A stretch of DNA of 64,000 nt from Solirubrobacter ginsenosidimutans (GTDB taxonomy: Bacteria; Actinomycetota; Thermoleophilia; Solirubrobacterales; Solirubrobacteraceae), in assembly GCF_027587205.1 (NCBI RefSeq), contig NZ_JAPDOD010000022.1, forward strand, positions 92,672 through 156,671, given 5' to 3'. The notes under the pieces were generated by a model. The model saw nothing but the letters and a program-made list of their open reading frames with translations. It had not been told where the DNA came from and searched no databases. Below, one piece after another: positions 7,890 to 15,433 of this stretch. Every line of letters starts with the position of its first letter. The first letter of the stretch is position 1. A program made the translations under genes and the position numbers.

Positions 7890-8456
7890 ATGTCGGGGAT
7901 CGAGGTCGTCGCACTCGTCGCGTCCGCGGGCGGTCTCGACGCGCTCGGCGCGATCGTCAGCCGGTTGCCACCGGGCTATCCGGCGGCGGTGCTGGTCCAA
8001 CAGCGTCTGGGTGGCAACGGCATGGCGCTCGTCGACCTCCTCGACCGCGAGACCGAGCTCGACGTCTCGTGGGTGGGGCTGCGGACGCGCCTCGAGCCGG
8101 GAAGCGTGCTGGTCTGCCCACCGGGAGCGCAGCTCGAGGTCCGCCCCGACGGGGCGTGCGCGCTGACCGCGACCCAGGGCAACGGGCTGGACCTGCCGTT
8201 CGACGCCTTGTTCTCCTCGCTCGCCCAATCGTTCGGCGAGCGCGCGCTCGGCGTGGTCCTGACGGGCCGGTCGACCGACGCCGCGGCGGGGACCCGCGCG
8301 CTGGTCGCCGCGGGCGCGACCGTGCTGGCGCAGAGCGAGAACAGCGCCGAGCACGCGACGATGCCGCGCGCCGCGGTCGCGGCGGGCGCCGGCCCCTCAC
8401 TGGGCCTCGAGGCGATCGCGCAAGCGCTGCTGGAGGCCGCTCGTCGGTCGGGATGA
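7890..8456 (+). CDS. Stand-alone CheB-like methylesterase domain, catalytic His missing
   Basis: 188 residues, only the methylesterase half of CheB with no receiver domain. Ser12 in ASAGG matches the nucleophile of the CheB SxGG motif, the PRAAV segment near the C-terminus matches the MPraA motif, and Asp130 in LTGRSTDAAAG sits where the catalytic Asp of GMGxDG lies. The catalytic His expected in the VVQH motif is Gln38 (LVQQRL), and the second conserved His is Gln81. A classical Ser-His-Asp triad is therefore absent. CheB removes methyl groups from chemoreceptor glutamates; with this change the protein may be inactive, use another mechanism or act as a sensor/binding domain. No cheR, cheA or chemoreceptor gene lies nearby. 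Confidence 0.75.
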   Translation: MSGIEVVALVASAGGLDALGAIVSRLPPGYPAAVLVQQRLGGNGMALVDLLDRETELDVSWVGLRTRLEPGSVLVCPPGAQLEVRPDGACALTATQGNGLDLPFDALFSSLAQSFGERALGVVLTGRSTDAAAGTRALVAAGATVLAQSENSAEHATMPRAAVAAGAGPSLGLEAIAQALLEAARRSG

Positions 8457-8499
8457 GCGCCAACGCGCCCGGCACTGCCGCCATTGGCGCGACGCGCGC

Positions 8500-8523
8500 G
8501 GGTTGTGACTTGCATAACAACCC
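8500..8523. other. Inverted repeat GGGTTGT-N10-ACAACCC
   Basis: A perfect seven-base inverted repeat (8500-8506 and 8517-8523), 44 bases after the CheB-like stop, with an AT-richer loop containing TTGCATAA. It could act as a terminator for that gene or as an operator; no T-run follows. Confidence 0.35.
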
Positions 8524-8601
8524 TCATTGTTGACAGGATGAACAGGCGCCGTCTGACCAGCGGCGTTCCGTAAGCGGAAGAATCCGCGAACCCGTCGGGC
8601 C

Positions 8602-8634
8602 GGCGGCGCGAGCACCTGGGAAGGTCGCGTCGCC
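8602..8634. terminator. Bidirectional terminator-like hairpin between convergent genes
   Basis: GGCGGCGCGA (8602-8611) pairs with TCGCGTCGCC (8625-8634) with one mismatch, giving a very stable stem with a 13-base loop. It lies ten bases after the stop of the minus-strand oxidoreductase, and plus-strand transcription would also run through it. There is no U-tract, as is common in high-GC actinobacteria. Confidence 0.45.
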
Positions 8635-8643
8635 GGACCGAAC

Positions 8644-9609
8644 TCAGCGCGTCAACACGAGCTTGCCGAAGACGTCGCCCGCGGCCAGCGCCTCGAACGC
8701 CGCCCGCGCGTCCTCGAGCGGCCGCTCGCTCTCGATCACCGGGCGCACGTCGCGCTCGACGCACAGCCGCAGCAGTCGCTCGAGCTCGTCGCGCGTGCCC
8801 ATCGTCGACCCCACGACGGAGAGCTGCAGGAAGAAGACGCGGTTCAGCCCGGCGGGCGGGTCGGCGCCGGACGTCGCGCCCGAGATGACGAGCGTCCCGC
8901 CTGGCTTGAGCGCCTTCAGCGAGTGATCCCACGTCGCCGCGCCGACCGTCTCGGCCACGACGTCGACGCGCTCGGGGAGTCGGGCGCCCGGCACGAAGAC
9001 CGCGTCCGCGCCGAGCGAGAGCGCCCGCGCGCGCTTGGCCTCCGAACGCGAGGTCGCCCACACCCGCAGGCCCGCGGCGCGTCCGAGCACGATCAGCGCC
9101 GTCGCCACGCCGCCGCCCGCGCCCTGCACCAGGACCGTCGAGCCGGGCACGACCGCCGCGCGGGTGAAGAGCATCCGGTACGCGGTCAACCACGCCGTCG
9201 GCAGGCAGGCCGCCTCCGCGAACGAGAGCTCCGGCGGCTTGGGCACGAGGTTGCGCCGCGGCACCGCCACCCGCTCAGCGAACGTCCCGGGGTACCGCTC
9301 CGAGAGAATCGACCGGCGCGGGTCAAGCGTCTCGTCGCCCCGCCAGGCGTCCGACGTCACGACCGAATGCACGACGACCTCGTTGCCGTCGGCGTCCACG
9401 CCCGCGGCGTCGCAGCCGAGGATCATCGGCAGCCGGTCCGCCGGCAGGCCGACCCCGCGCAGCGACCACAGGTCGTGGTGATTGAGGGAGGCGGCCCGGA
9501 CCTCGACCGTCGTCCAGCCCGGCGGGACGGCCGGTTCGTCGAGCGATCCGACCACCAATCCGGCGAGCGGTTCGTCTGCGTTCGTATGCGCCACATAAAC
9601 AGCGAGCAC
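8644..9609 (-). CDS. Medium-chain (zinc-binding-type) dehydrogenase/quinone-oxidoreductase-like protein
   Basis: 321 residues from the GTG at 9609, chosen because the family N-terminus (strand then SLNHHDLW) follows; the open frame to an ATG at 9672 adds an unlikely stretch. The GroES-like domain has EVRAASLNHHDLWSLRG and MILGCDAAG; the Rossmann domain has VLVQGAGGGVATALIVLGRA (GxGGxA type) and SLGADAVF. There is no four-Cys structural zinc lobe, so it resembles YhdH/quinone oxidoreductase members rather than classical ADH. It should use NAD(P)H to reduce a quinone, enone or similar. Divergent from the secreted glycoside hydrolase gene; substrate unknown. Confidence 0.78.
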   Translation of the reverse strand: MLAVYVAHTNADEPLAGLVVGSLDEPAVPPGWTTVEVRAASLNHHDLWSLRGVGLPADRLPMILGCDAAGVDADGNEVVVHSVVTSDAWRGDETLDPRRSILSERYPGTFAERVAVPRRNLVPKPPELSFAEAACLPTAWLTAYRMLFTRAAVVPGSTVLVQGAGGGVATALIVLGRAAGLRVWATSRSEAKRARALSLGADAVFVPGARLPERVDVVAETVGAATWDHSLKALKPGGTLVISGATSGADPPAGLNRVFFLQLSVVGSTMGTRDELERLLRLCVERDVRPVIESERPLEDARAAFEALAAGDVFGKLVLTR

Positions 9610-9674
9610 GGCGCGAAACCTTAACCTCTTGGCGGGGTTCAGTCCCGCACACGGATGGCCGATCAAACGCACAG

Positions 9675-10793
9675 ATGCCTCGTTCCCTCCCCGCCTGCCT
9701 GAGCCTGTTCACGCTCGCGCTCGCTCTCTTCGCCCTTCCGGCGCGTGCTCACGCGTCCGCGGGAATGGAGCTCGCGCTGCAAGACGACGCCGTCTTCGTC
9801 GACCAGCGCTGGATGGAGCGCGACGTGGCGATGGACCACGCCGTCGAGCTTGGCGCGACCCGGATCCGCGTGAACGTGCTGTGGGCGCGGCTGCTCGTCG
9901 GCGACCCGGAGGCACGGCACGCCCCGCACACCGTCACGTACGACTTCAGCCGCATCGACGCCCTCCAGGCCGCCGCGGCCGCCCGCGGCATCAAGTTGCA
10001 GCTGACGATCGCCGGGCCCGCGCCCGCGTGGGCGACGGCGAACCACGAGGTCGGCAACTATCGCCCTGACGCGGCGAAGTTCGGCGCGTTCGTCAAGGCC
10101 GTCGTCGGCCATTTCCAGGGCCGGGTCGACCGGTACGCGATCTGGAACGAGCCGAACTGGAACACGTGGCTGGCCCCCGGCCGGACGGCCGCGAGCCAGT
10201 ACCGCATGCTCTACAGCACCGGCTACAAGGCGATCAAGGCGACCGACCCGCGGGCCAAGGTCCTGATCGGCGAGCTGGCCCCGATCGGGGGCGGGCGGGC
10301 GATCGCGCCGCTGAAGTTCCTGCGCGACGTCACCTGCTCGAAGGCCAACTACGCCGCGGCGAAGAAGTGCGCGCCGCTGAAGGCCGACGGCTTCGCCATC
10401 CACCCGTACCAGTTCACGTCCGCGCCCACCGTGGTCTCCGGCCGCCCCGACGACGTGCCGATCAGCGCCCTGTCGCGGCTGACGACGGCGCTCGACAAGC
10501 TTGCCAAGCGCAACGCGCTACGCACGCCCACTAAGGCCAAGATGGGCGTCTACCTGACCGAGTTCGGCTACCTGACCGAGGGCAATCGCGCGCAGAAGCC
10601 GAAGGTCCGCGCCGCCTGGCTGGCCTCCGCGTTCACGGTCGCGCGCCGCAACCCGCGCGTCAAGCAGCTCCTGCAGTACCAGCTCGTCGACCCGCCTGAA
10701 GACGAGATCTGGCACTCCGCGATCCTGCACCGCGACGGCTCGCCACAGGCGGCCTACGCGGGCCTCGCGAAGGCCTCCGCCTCCAGCCGCTGA
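9675..10793 (+). CDS. Secreted glycoside hydrolase-like (beta/alpha)8 protein
   Basis: 372 residues with a signal peptide (about 1-28, ending AHASA). The mature chain has clan GH-A features: strand four ends with AIWNEPNWN (Glu159 as acid/base) and strand seven with VYLTEFGY (Glu296 as nucleophile). The spacing and the LGATRIRVNVLW opening resemble GH39/GH5-like or related cellulase-superfamily proteins. It should act outside the cell on a polysaccharide; the substrate cannot be told. AIHPYQF carries another conserved active-site His/Tyr pair. There is no carbohydrate-binding module. A ribosome site is weak before the ATG at 9675. The next gene begins 91 bases later with a separate promoter. 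Confidence 0.78.
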   Translation: MPRSLPACLSLFTLALALFALPARAHASAGMELALQDDAVFVDQRWMERDVAMDHAVELGATRIRVNVLWARLLVGDPEARHAPHTVTYDFSRIDALQAAAAARGIKLQLTIAGPAPAWATANHEVGNYRPDAAKFGAFVKAVVGHFQGRVDRYAIWNEPNWNTWLAPGRTAASQYRMLYSTGYKAIKATDPRAKVLIGELAPIGGGRAIAPLKFLRDVTCSKANYAAAKKCAPLKADGFAIHPYQFTSAPTVVSGRPDDVPISALSRLTTALDKLAKRNALRTPTKAKMGVYLTEFGYLTEGNRAQKPKVRAAWLASAFTVARRNPRVKQLLQYQLVDPPEDEIWHSAILHRDGSPQAAYAGLAKASASSR

Positions 10794-10846
10794 GCGCCCG
10801 CGCGCCGCACCCGCAGGCGGTAGCGCGCCGGAAGCGACAGGCGGGG

Positions 10847-10852
10847 TACGAT
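10847..10852 (+). promoter_or_regulatory. Putative -10 box (GGGGTACGAT) before the alcohol dehydrogenase operon
   Basis: TACGAT lies 32 bases before the GTG at 10885. The -35 region is not recognisable. Support is limited to position and match to the actinobacterial TAnnnT pattern. Confidence 0.35.
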
Positions 10853-10884
10853 CGCGGCGTCGGCGTCACACGAAGGAGGAGTTC

Positions 10885-11997
10885 GTGAAGACCAGGGCAG
10901 CCATGCTGTGGGAGACCGGTCGCGATTGGGAGATCGCCGAGCTGGATCTCGACGACCCCAAGCAGGGGGAGGTGCTGATCCGCTGGGTGGCCGCTGGGCT
11001 GTGCCACTCCGACGAGCACCTGCGCCACGGCGACATCGTGCCGCGGTTCCCGATCGTCGGCGGCCATGAGGGCGCCGGGATCATCGAGAAGATCGGCCCG
11101 GGCGTCTCGCGCGTCAAGGAGGGCGATCACGTCGTCACGTCGTTCCTCCCGGTCTGCGGCCATTGCCGCTTCTGCGCCACCGGGCACTCGAACATCTGCG
11201 ACCTGGGCGCGACGATCCTCGACGGCTGCCTGCCCGACGGGACGTTCCGCTTTCACTCCAACGGCGACGACATCGGCGCGATGTGCATGCTCGGCAGCTT
11301 CAGCCAGTACAGCGTGATCTCCGAGACCAGTTGCGTGTCGGTCGACAAGGACCTACCGCTGGACACCGTCGTGCTCGTCGGCTGCGGCGTCCCGACCGGC
11401 TGGTGCAGCGCCGTCTACGCCGCCGACGTGGTGCCGGGCGAGACCGTGATCATCTACGGCATCGGCGGCATCGGCTCCAACGCCGTCCAGGGCGCCAATC
11501 ACGCCGGCGCGGCCAACATCATCGCCGTCGACCCGCTCGCCAACAAGCGCGAGATGGCCGAGGACCTCGGCGCGACCCACACGGTGGCCAGCGCCGACGA
11601 GGCCTACGCGCTCTCCCAGGACCTGACCCGCGGCGTCGGCGCCGACAAGGCGATCATCACCGTCGACATCGTCAACGAGGAGGTCGTCGGCGCGGCCGTC
11701 ACCGCGATCCGCAAGGGTGGCACCGCGGTCATCACCGGTCTCGCGGACCCGAACAAGCTCACCGTCCAGCTCTCTGGCGCGGTCATGACGCTCTACGAGA
11801 AGACGGTCAAGGGCACGCTGTTCGGCTCGGGCAACCCGATGTACGACATCCGCAACCTGATCGGCCTCTACCAGGCGGGCAAGCTCAAGCTCGACGAGCT
11901 GGTCACGCAGCGCTACGCGCTCGACGACATCGGCCAGGGCTTCCAGGACATGCTCGACGGCAAGAACATCCGGGGAGTTGTCGTTCACGAGCACTAG
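10885..11997 (+). CDS. NDMA-dependent (nicotinoprotein) zinc alcohol dehydrogenase
   Basis: 370 residues. Catalytic zinc ligands Cys40 (GLCHSDEH), His61/Glu62 (GGHEGAG) and a distal Cys (VLVGCGVPTGW) are present. Cys91, Cys94, Cys97 and Cys105 form the structural zinc site, and IIYGIGGIGSNAVQGA is the dinucleotide-binding loop. The long DDIGAMCMLGSFSQYSV region and the overall pattern match the Rxyl_3153-type family, in which NAD is held tightly and reoxidised by an external carrier, mycofactocin in organisms that make it. GAAGGAGG six bases upstream supports the GTG start. The AAA ATPase gene overlaps its 3' end by 20 bases, so they are cotranscribed. No mycofactocin biosynthetic gene lies in this window. 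Confidence 0.86.
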   Translation: MKTRAAMLWETGRDWEIAELDLDDPKQGEVLIRWVAAGLCHSDEHLRHGDIVPRFPIVGGHEGAGIIEKIGPGVSRVKEGDHVVTSFLPVCGHCRFCATGHSNICDLGATILDGCLPDGTFRFHSNGDDIGAMCMLGSFSQYSVISETSCVSVDKDLPLDTVVLVGCGVPTGWCSAVYAADVVPGETVIIYGIGGIGSNAVQGANHAGAANIIAVDPLANKREMAEDLGATHTVASADEAYALSQDLTRGVGADKAIITVDIVNEEVVGAAVTAIRKGGTAVITGLADPNKLTVQLSGAVMTLYEKTVKGTLFGSGNPMYDIRNLIGLYQAGKLKLDELVTQRYALDDIGQGFQDMLDGKNIRGVVVHEH

Positions 11998-12919
11998 CTC
12001 GGCATCACTGCTGGCGCGGGTCGACGAGCGGATCGTCGGCCTGCGCCGCGAGGCCGAGGTGCTCGCGGCCACGCTCGCGTCCGGCTGCCACGTCGTCCTC
12101 GAAGGGCCGCCCGGGACCGGGAAGTCGACGCTGCTGCGCGCTGTCGCCGACGGCGCGGGCCTCGGGGTCGAGTTCGTCGAGGGCAACGCCGAGCTCACGC
12201 CCGCCCGGCTGGTCGGCCATCACGACCCCGCGCTCGTCCTGGAAGCGGGCTACACGCCCGACACGTTCGTCGACGGCCCGCTGATCAGCGCGCTGCGCGA
12301 GGGCCGGCTGCTCTACATCGAGGAGCTCAACCGGGTGCCGGAGGAGACGCTCAACGTCCTCGTCGGCGCGCTGGCGGAGGGCGAGATCCACGTGCCGCGG
12401 CTCGGGCGCGTGCCCGCTCGCGAGAGCTTCCGGCTGATCGCCGCGATGAACCCGTTCGACGCCGTCGGCACGGCGCGCGTGAGCCAGGCGATCTCGGATC
12501 GCATGTGCCGGATCGCGATCACCTACCAGGACGAGGCCGGCGAGCGGGCGATCGTCGAGCGCGTGACCGGGGCGGCGAGCGCGCTCACGCCGCCCGCCGT
12601 GACCCTCACCCGCCTCACCCGCGAGCATCCGCAGGTGCGGATGGGGGCGTCCGTGCGCGGCGCGATCGACCTCGTCCGCCTCGGGCGCGAGCTGAGCGGG
12701 CTGCGCTCCGAGCCCGAGCCCACGCCCGGGGACGCGACGTTCGCCGACGCGGCGATCGCCGCGCTGTCGGGCCGGCTGCGGCTCGACGAGGGCGCCGACG
12801 TCACGCCGGAGGCGATCGTGCTCGAGCTGATCGAGCGGCTCAAGCCCGCCGAGGAGACTGAGCCGCCGGGAAAAGCGCGGGCCGGCGGGCCGACAACGGC
12901 GGGGCCGGCCGGGCACTGA
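11978..12919 (+). CDS. MoxR-family AAA ATPase (CoxD-like)
   Basis: 313 residues. Walker A GPPGTGKST at 43-51, Walker B LLYIEELNR around 111-119, sensor-1 IAAMNPFD and arginine-finger region SDRMCRI are all present. MoxR ATPases form rings and, with a VWA-domain partner, insert metals or mature large enzymes (for example methanol dehydrogenase or CO dehydrogenase). The VWA partner is the next gene. The TTG at 11978 overlaps the dehydrogenase by 20 bases; the GGGGAG just before it is rather close, so the true start may be slightly downstream. The last 25 residues are Pro/Gly-rich and probably disordered. A maturation role for the upstream dehydrogenase is an inference from linkage. Confidence 0.85.
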   Translation: MSFTSTSSASLLARVDERIVGLRREAEVLAATLASGCHVVLEGPPGTGKSTLLRAVADGAGLGVEFVEGNAELTPARLVGHHDPALVLEAGYTPDTFVDGPLISALREGRLLYIEELNRVPEETLNVLVGALAEGEIHVPRLGRVPARESFRLIAAMNPFDAVGTARVSQAISDRMCRIAITYQDEAGERAIVERVTGAASALTPPAVTLTRLTREHPQVRMGASVRGAIDLVRLGRELSGLRSEPEPTPGDATFADAAIAALSGRLRLDEGADVTPEAIVLELIERLKPAEETEPPGKARAGGPTTAGPAGH

Positions 12920-13839
12920 GCGGCGCCGAGGCCCAGGAGGTCGTCAAGGAGCGCGGCCGGCGCACCCTGCGCCGGGACCAGCTGGCCGGCGCGCACGCGA
13001 GCCTCGAGCAGGTCTCGCCCGCGATCGGCCGGCTCGACGAGGCGGCCTTCAACGACCTGCTCAGGACCGACGCGGACGCCGCCGTCGCGCTGCTCGCCGA
13101 CCTCGGCGCGGCCACCGACCCGCAGTTGCGGGCCCAGGCGCGCAGGCTGGCCGCGCGGCTGTTCGTGCGCGCCGGACGGCTCGGGAGCGACCGCAGCCGC
13201 GGGTATCGGCGATTGAGCCCCGGACGCGCCGGGGGAGAGGGCGACCTCGACCTCGACCTGACCCTTGAGGTTGCCGGCGGAAGGCCGAAACATGGGGACG
13301 AGCTGATCGCCCGCCGCTGGACCGCCCCACGGCGCGCGCTGTGCCTGCTCGTCGACCACAGCGGGTCGATGCGCGGCCACGCCGTCGGCCTCGCCGCGAT
13401 GGCCACCTGCGCGGTCGTCCTGGAGGGCACGCGTCGCCCCGGCGCGAGCACGAGCGTGATCGCCTTCGCCGCCGACGCGCTGGTCCTGCAGCGCCAGGGC
13501 GAGGCCCGCCGGCCCGCCGGCCTCGTCGACGATCTGCTCTCTCTGCGCGGCAAGGGCCGCACCGATCTGGCTCTGGCGCTGCGCACGGCGGCCCGGGAGC
13601 TCGCACGCGAGCCGGCCGCGGAACGGGTCGCGATCGTCCTCTCGGACTGCCGGGTGACGGCCGGCGACGATCCCTTGGGCGCGCTCGGCGGCTTCGATCG
13701 CGTGGACGTCCTCGGCAGCGACGCCGACCCTGAGGCGGTCGCGGCGGGCAAGCGCCTCGCGGCCCGCGCGCGCGGGCGCTACTTCTCCGCTGCTCGCTTC
13801 GAAGACCTCCAATCCAGTCTAGTCGCGCTCCTGGCCTAA
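12916..13839 (+). CDS. VWA-domain protein, MoxR partner (non-canonical start)
   Basis: 307 residues if begun at the CTG at 12916, which overlaps the AAA stop (CTGA). In this frame there is no ATG, GTG or TTG between the stop at 12859-12861 and the TTG at 13126. Yet the stretch before 13126 has typical coding character (helical, rich in Leu/Ala/Asp/Arg, for example RLDEAAFNDLL), as in other CoxE-like VWA proteins. The MIDAS motif DHSGSM (near residue 147), GKGRTDLALAL and VLSDCRV supply the metal-binding Asp, Ser and Thr. It should bind Mg in the MIDAS site and work with the preceding MoxR ATPase. A conservative annotation would begin at 13126 and lose about 70 residues. Confidence 0.78.
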   Translation: MSGAEAQEVVKERGRRTLRRDQLAGAHASLEQVSPAIGRLDEAAFNDLLRTDADAAVALLADLGAATDPQLRAQARRLAARLFVRAGRLGSDRSRGYRRLSPGRAGGEGDLDLDLTLEVAGGRPKHGDELIARRWTAPRRALCLLVDHSGSMRGHAVGLAAMATCAVVLEGTRRPGASTSVIAFAADALVLQRQGEARRPAGLVDDLLSLRGKGRTDLALALRTAARELAREPAAERVAIVLSDCRVTAGDDPLGALGGFDRVDVLGSDADPEAVAAGKRLAARARGRYFSAARFEDLQSSLVALLA

Positions 13840-13872
13840 AGAACGTGTGGAGTCATCTGGACGAATAGTGGC

Positions 13873-13902
13873 TTGACGAGCCCTCTCATCTCTATGTACC
13901 GT
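13873..13902 (+). promoter_or_regulatory. Putative promoter of the secreted-protein locus
   Basis: TTGACG (13873-13878) is a good -35 box. TACCGT follows after 18 bases (13897-13902), and TATGTA is an alternative -10 at shorter spacing. The leader to the ATG at 14014 is then about 105 bases, long enough to hold RNA structure. The rest of the 174-base gap shows no clear known riboswitch. Confidence 0.35.
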
Positions 13903-14013
13903 CGCCCGCACTCGGGGTGTGATGTCGCCTCACGGGGAGAGGCGCGTCCTACGATGCTCCGCTCGGTCAATACGGGTCCACGCAGGTTGCATGCAGGAGG
14001 GAGAGTGGCAGCG

Positions 14014-15402
14014 ATGCCCTCAGTCGGTCTCAAAATGAAGCTTTCGGTACTCGGGGTGGCGTTCGCCGCCCTGGGTGTGTCGACGAGCACGGCATCCGCC
14101 AGTGACGTATGGCTGTGGGCCTGTCACGGGCCCTCCGGCTCGGCGATCAATTCGTTCGGCTCGCACAATCTCGCGGGATATGGAAACGGCTGCTCCGGCG
14201 CCGGCAGCACGCTGGACGACGGCGGTCTGCGGGGCCTGTTCACTCCTGTCGGCGGCCTGGTCTACGGCACCGACAGCGCCGTTCTCAGGGTTCCGTCGGA
14301 GACCAAGCTGACGGGGCTGCGCGTGCAGCGGCGCGTGAGCGGCATCGCGACGGGCATGGAGTACTCGCTCAAGGCCCCGTCCAACGCGGTCACGCTCGAG
14401 TCCTCGACCGGCGACCCCGTCCCCGCGGCGGACAAGACGTTCGCGGTCGATCCCGGCTCGACCGTCAGCGGCACCGTCGCGATCGCGCTCGGCTGCCCGG
14501 CGGCGGCGGGTTGCGCCGCGGACGGGCCGGCCACGCTCGACGTCTCGCGCATCGGCATGAAGGTCTCTGACACCCAGGCCCCGACGTTCGCCGTCGGTGG
14601 CACGCGCAGCCCGGCGGCCGGCACGCTGGACCTCGACGTCCACGGCAACGACGCGGGTGTCGGCCTCCGCTACGCCGAGGCGGGCATCGAAGGCACGTCG
14701 CTGGCGAGCAAGGCGTTCCCGGCCACGAACTGCGACGACCTCTCGCCCGACGGCGCGACGGTCGACCTGCCGCTCGACAACGACTGCGCACACGTCGACA
14801 AGGTCGATCTCCACGTCTCCACGACCGGCCTGCCCGACGGCGACTACACGCTCCTCGTCCGCGTCACCGACTGGGCCGGCAACGTCACCGAGCAGCGCTC
14901 GCCCGTCGAGATCGCCAACAACGTCAACCTCGGGACGAACACGCAGACGCTGAGCATCGGCACGAGCGGCGCGCCGACCCCGAACGCGAACGCCAACGCC
15001 AACGCGAACAACAACAACGGCGGGATCCTCGGCGCCAGCTCGCAGAACTGCAAGACGCCGCGCCTCTCGTTCTCGCTCTCGCAGAAGCCGCTCCGGGTCT
15101 CCAAGGGCGTCCCGGTCCTGCAGTACGGCAAGCGCTACCGGTTCAACGGGCGCCTGACGTGCGTCATCAACGGCAAGCGCCAGTCGGCTCCGAAGCGCGC
15201 TCGGATCGACGTCCTGAACAAGATCGGCAAGAAGACCTACAGCAAGGCCGGCACGACCGTCCGCGACGCAGGCAAGCTCACCATCATCCTTGCCTACAAG
15301 AGCTCGCGTACGATCACGTTCCGGTTCACCAACAGCGATGGGAAGCGCTCGTCGGTGAGCATCAAGGTCAAGGTCGAAAAGAAGAAGTCGTCCAAGCGCT
15401 AA
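14014..15402 (+). CDS. Secreted Ig-like surface protein, first gene of secreted locus
   Basis: 462 residues, signal peptide about 1-31 (KLSVLGVAFAALGVSTSTASA). The ATG at 14014 is preferred because AGGAGGG lies 12 bases upstream; 14035 is an alternative. The mature part starts with a region containing two Cys (LWACHGPSG and NGCSGAG) resembling an exposed beta-sandwich. Then comes a segment beginning DTQAPTFAV that looks like an extracellular Ig-like domain with NDAGVGLRYAEAGI and GLPDGDYTLLVRVTDWAGN. An Asn/Ala linker (NANANANANNNN) leads to a C-terminal basic beta domain with several VSKGV/YGKRYRF/GKLTI motifs. No enzyme motif or sortase signal is seen. Likely an adhesin-like or matrix component. 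Three more secreted genes follow on the same strand. Confidence 0.75.
   Translation: MPSVGLKMKLSVLGVAFAALGVSTSTASASDVWLWACHGPSGSAINSFGSHNLAGYGNGCSGAGSTLDDGGLRGLFTPVGGLVYGTDSAVLRVPSETKLTGLRVQRRVSGIATGMEYSLKAPSNAVTLESSTGDPVPAADKTFAVDPGSTVSGTVAIALGCPAAAGCAADGPATLDVSRIGMKVSDTQAPTFAVGGTRSPAAGTLDLDVHGNDAGVGLRYAEAGIEGTSLASKAFPATNCDDLSPDGATVDLPLDNDCAHVDKVDLHVSTTGLPDGDYTLLVRVTDWAGNVTEQRSPVEIANNVNLGTNTQTLSIGTSGAPTPNANANANANNNNGGILGASSQNCKTPRLSFSLSQKPLRVSKGVPVLQYGKRYRFNGRLTCVINGKRQSAPKRARIDVLNKIGKKTYSKAGTTVRDAGKLTIILAYKSSRTITFRFTNSDGKRSSVSIKVKVEKKKSSKR
14983..15018 (+). repeat. Short tandem repeat coding an Asn/Ala linker
   Basis: Repeated AACGCN hexamers followed by AAC triplets encode NANANANA then NNNN. 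It lies between the Ig-like and the C-terminal domain of the secreted protein, and may vary in length between strains. Confidence 0.6.
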
Positions 15403-15433
15403 GCGCTTGCGTCGGCGGCAGGGAGATTCAGAC

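Noticed and set aside
8524..8560. Promoter from TTGACA at 8530
   Set aside because: No acceptable -10 box at 16-18 bases and no gene downstream on that strand.
14983..15018. Possible CRISPR-like repeat
   Set aside because: Short in-frame codon repeats without spacers; coding linker.
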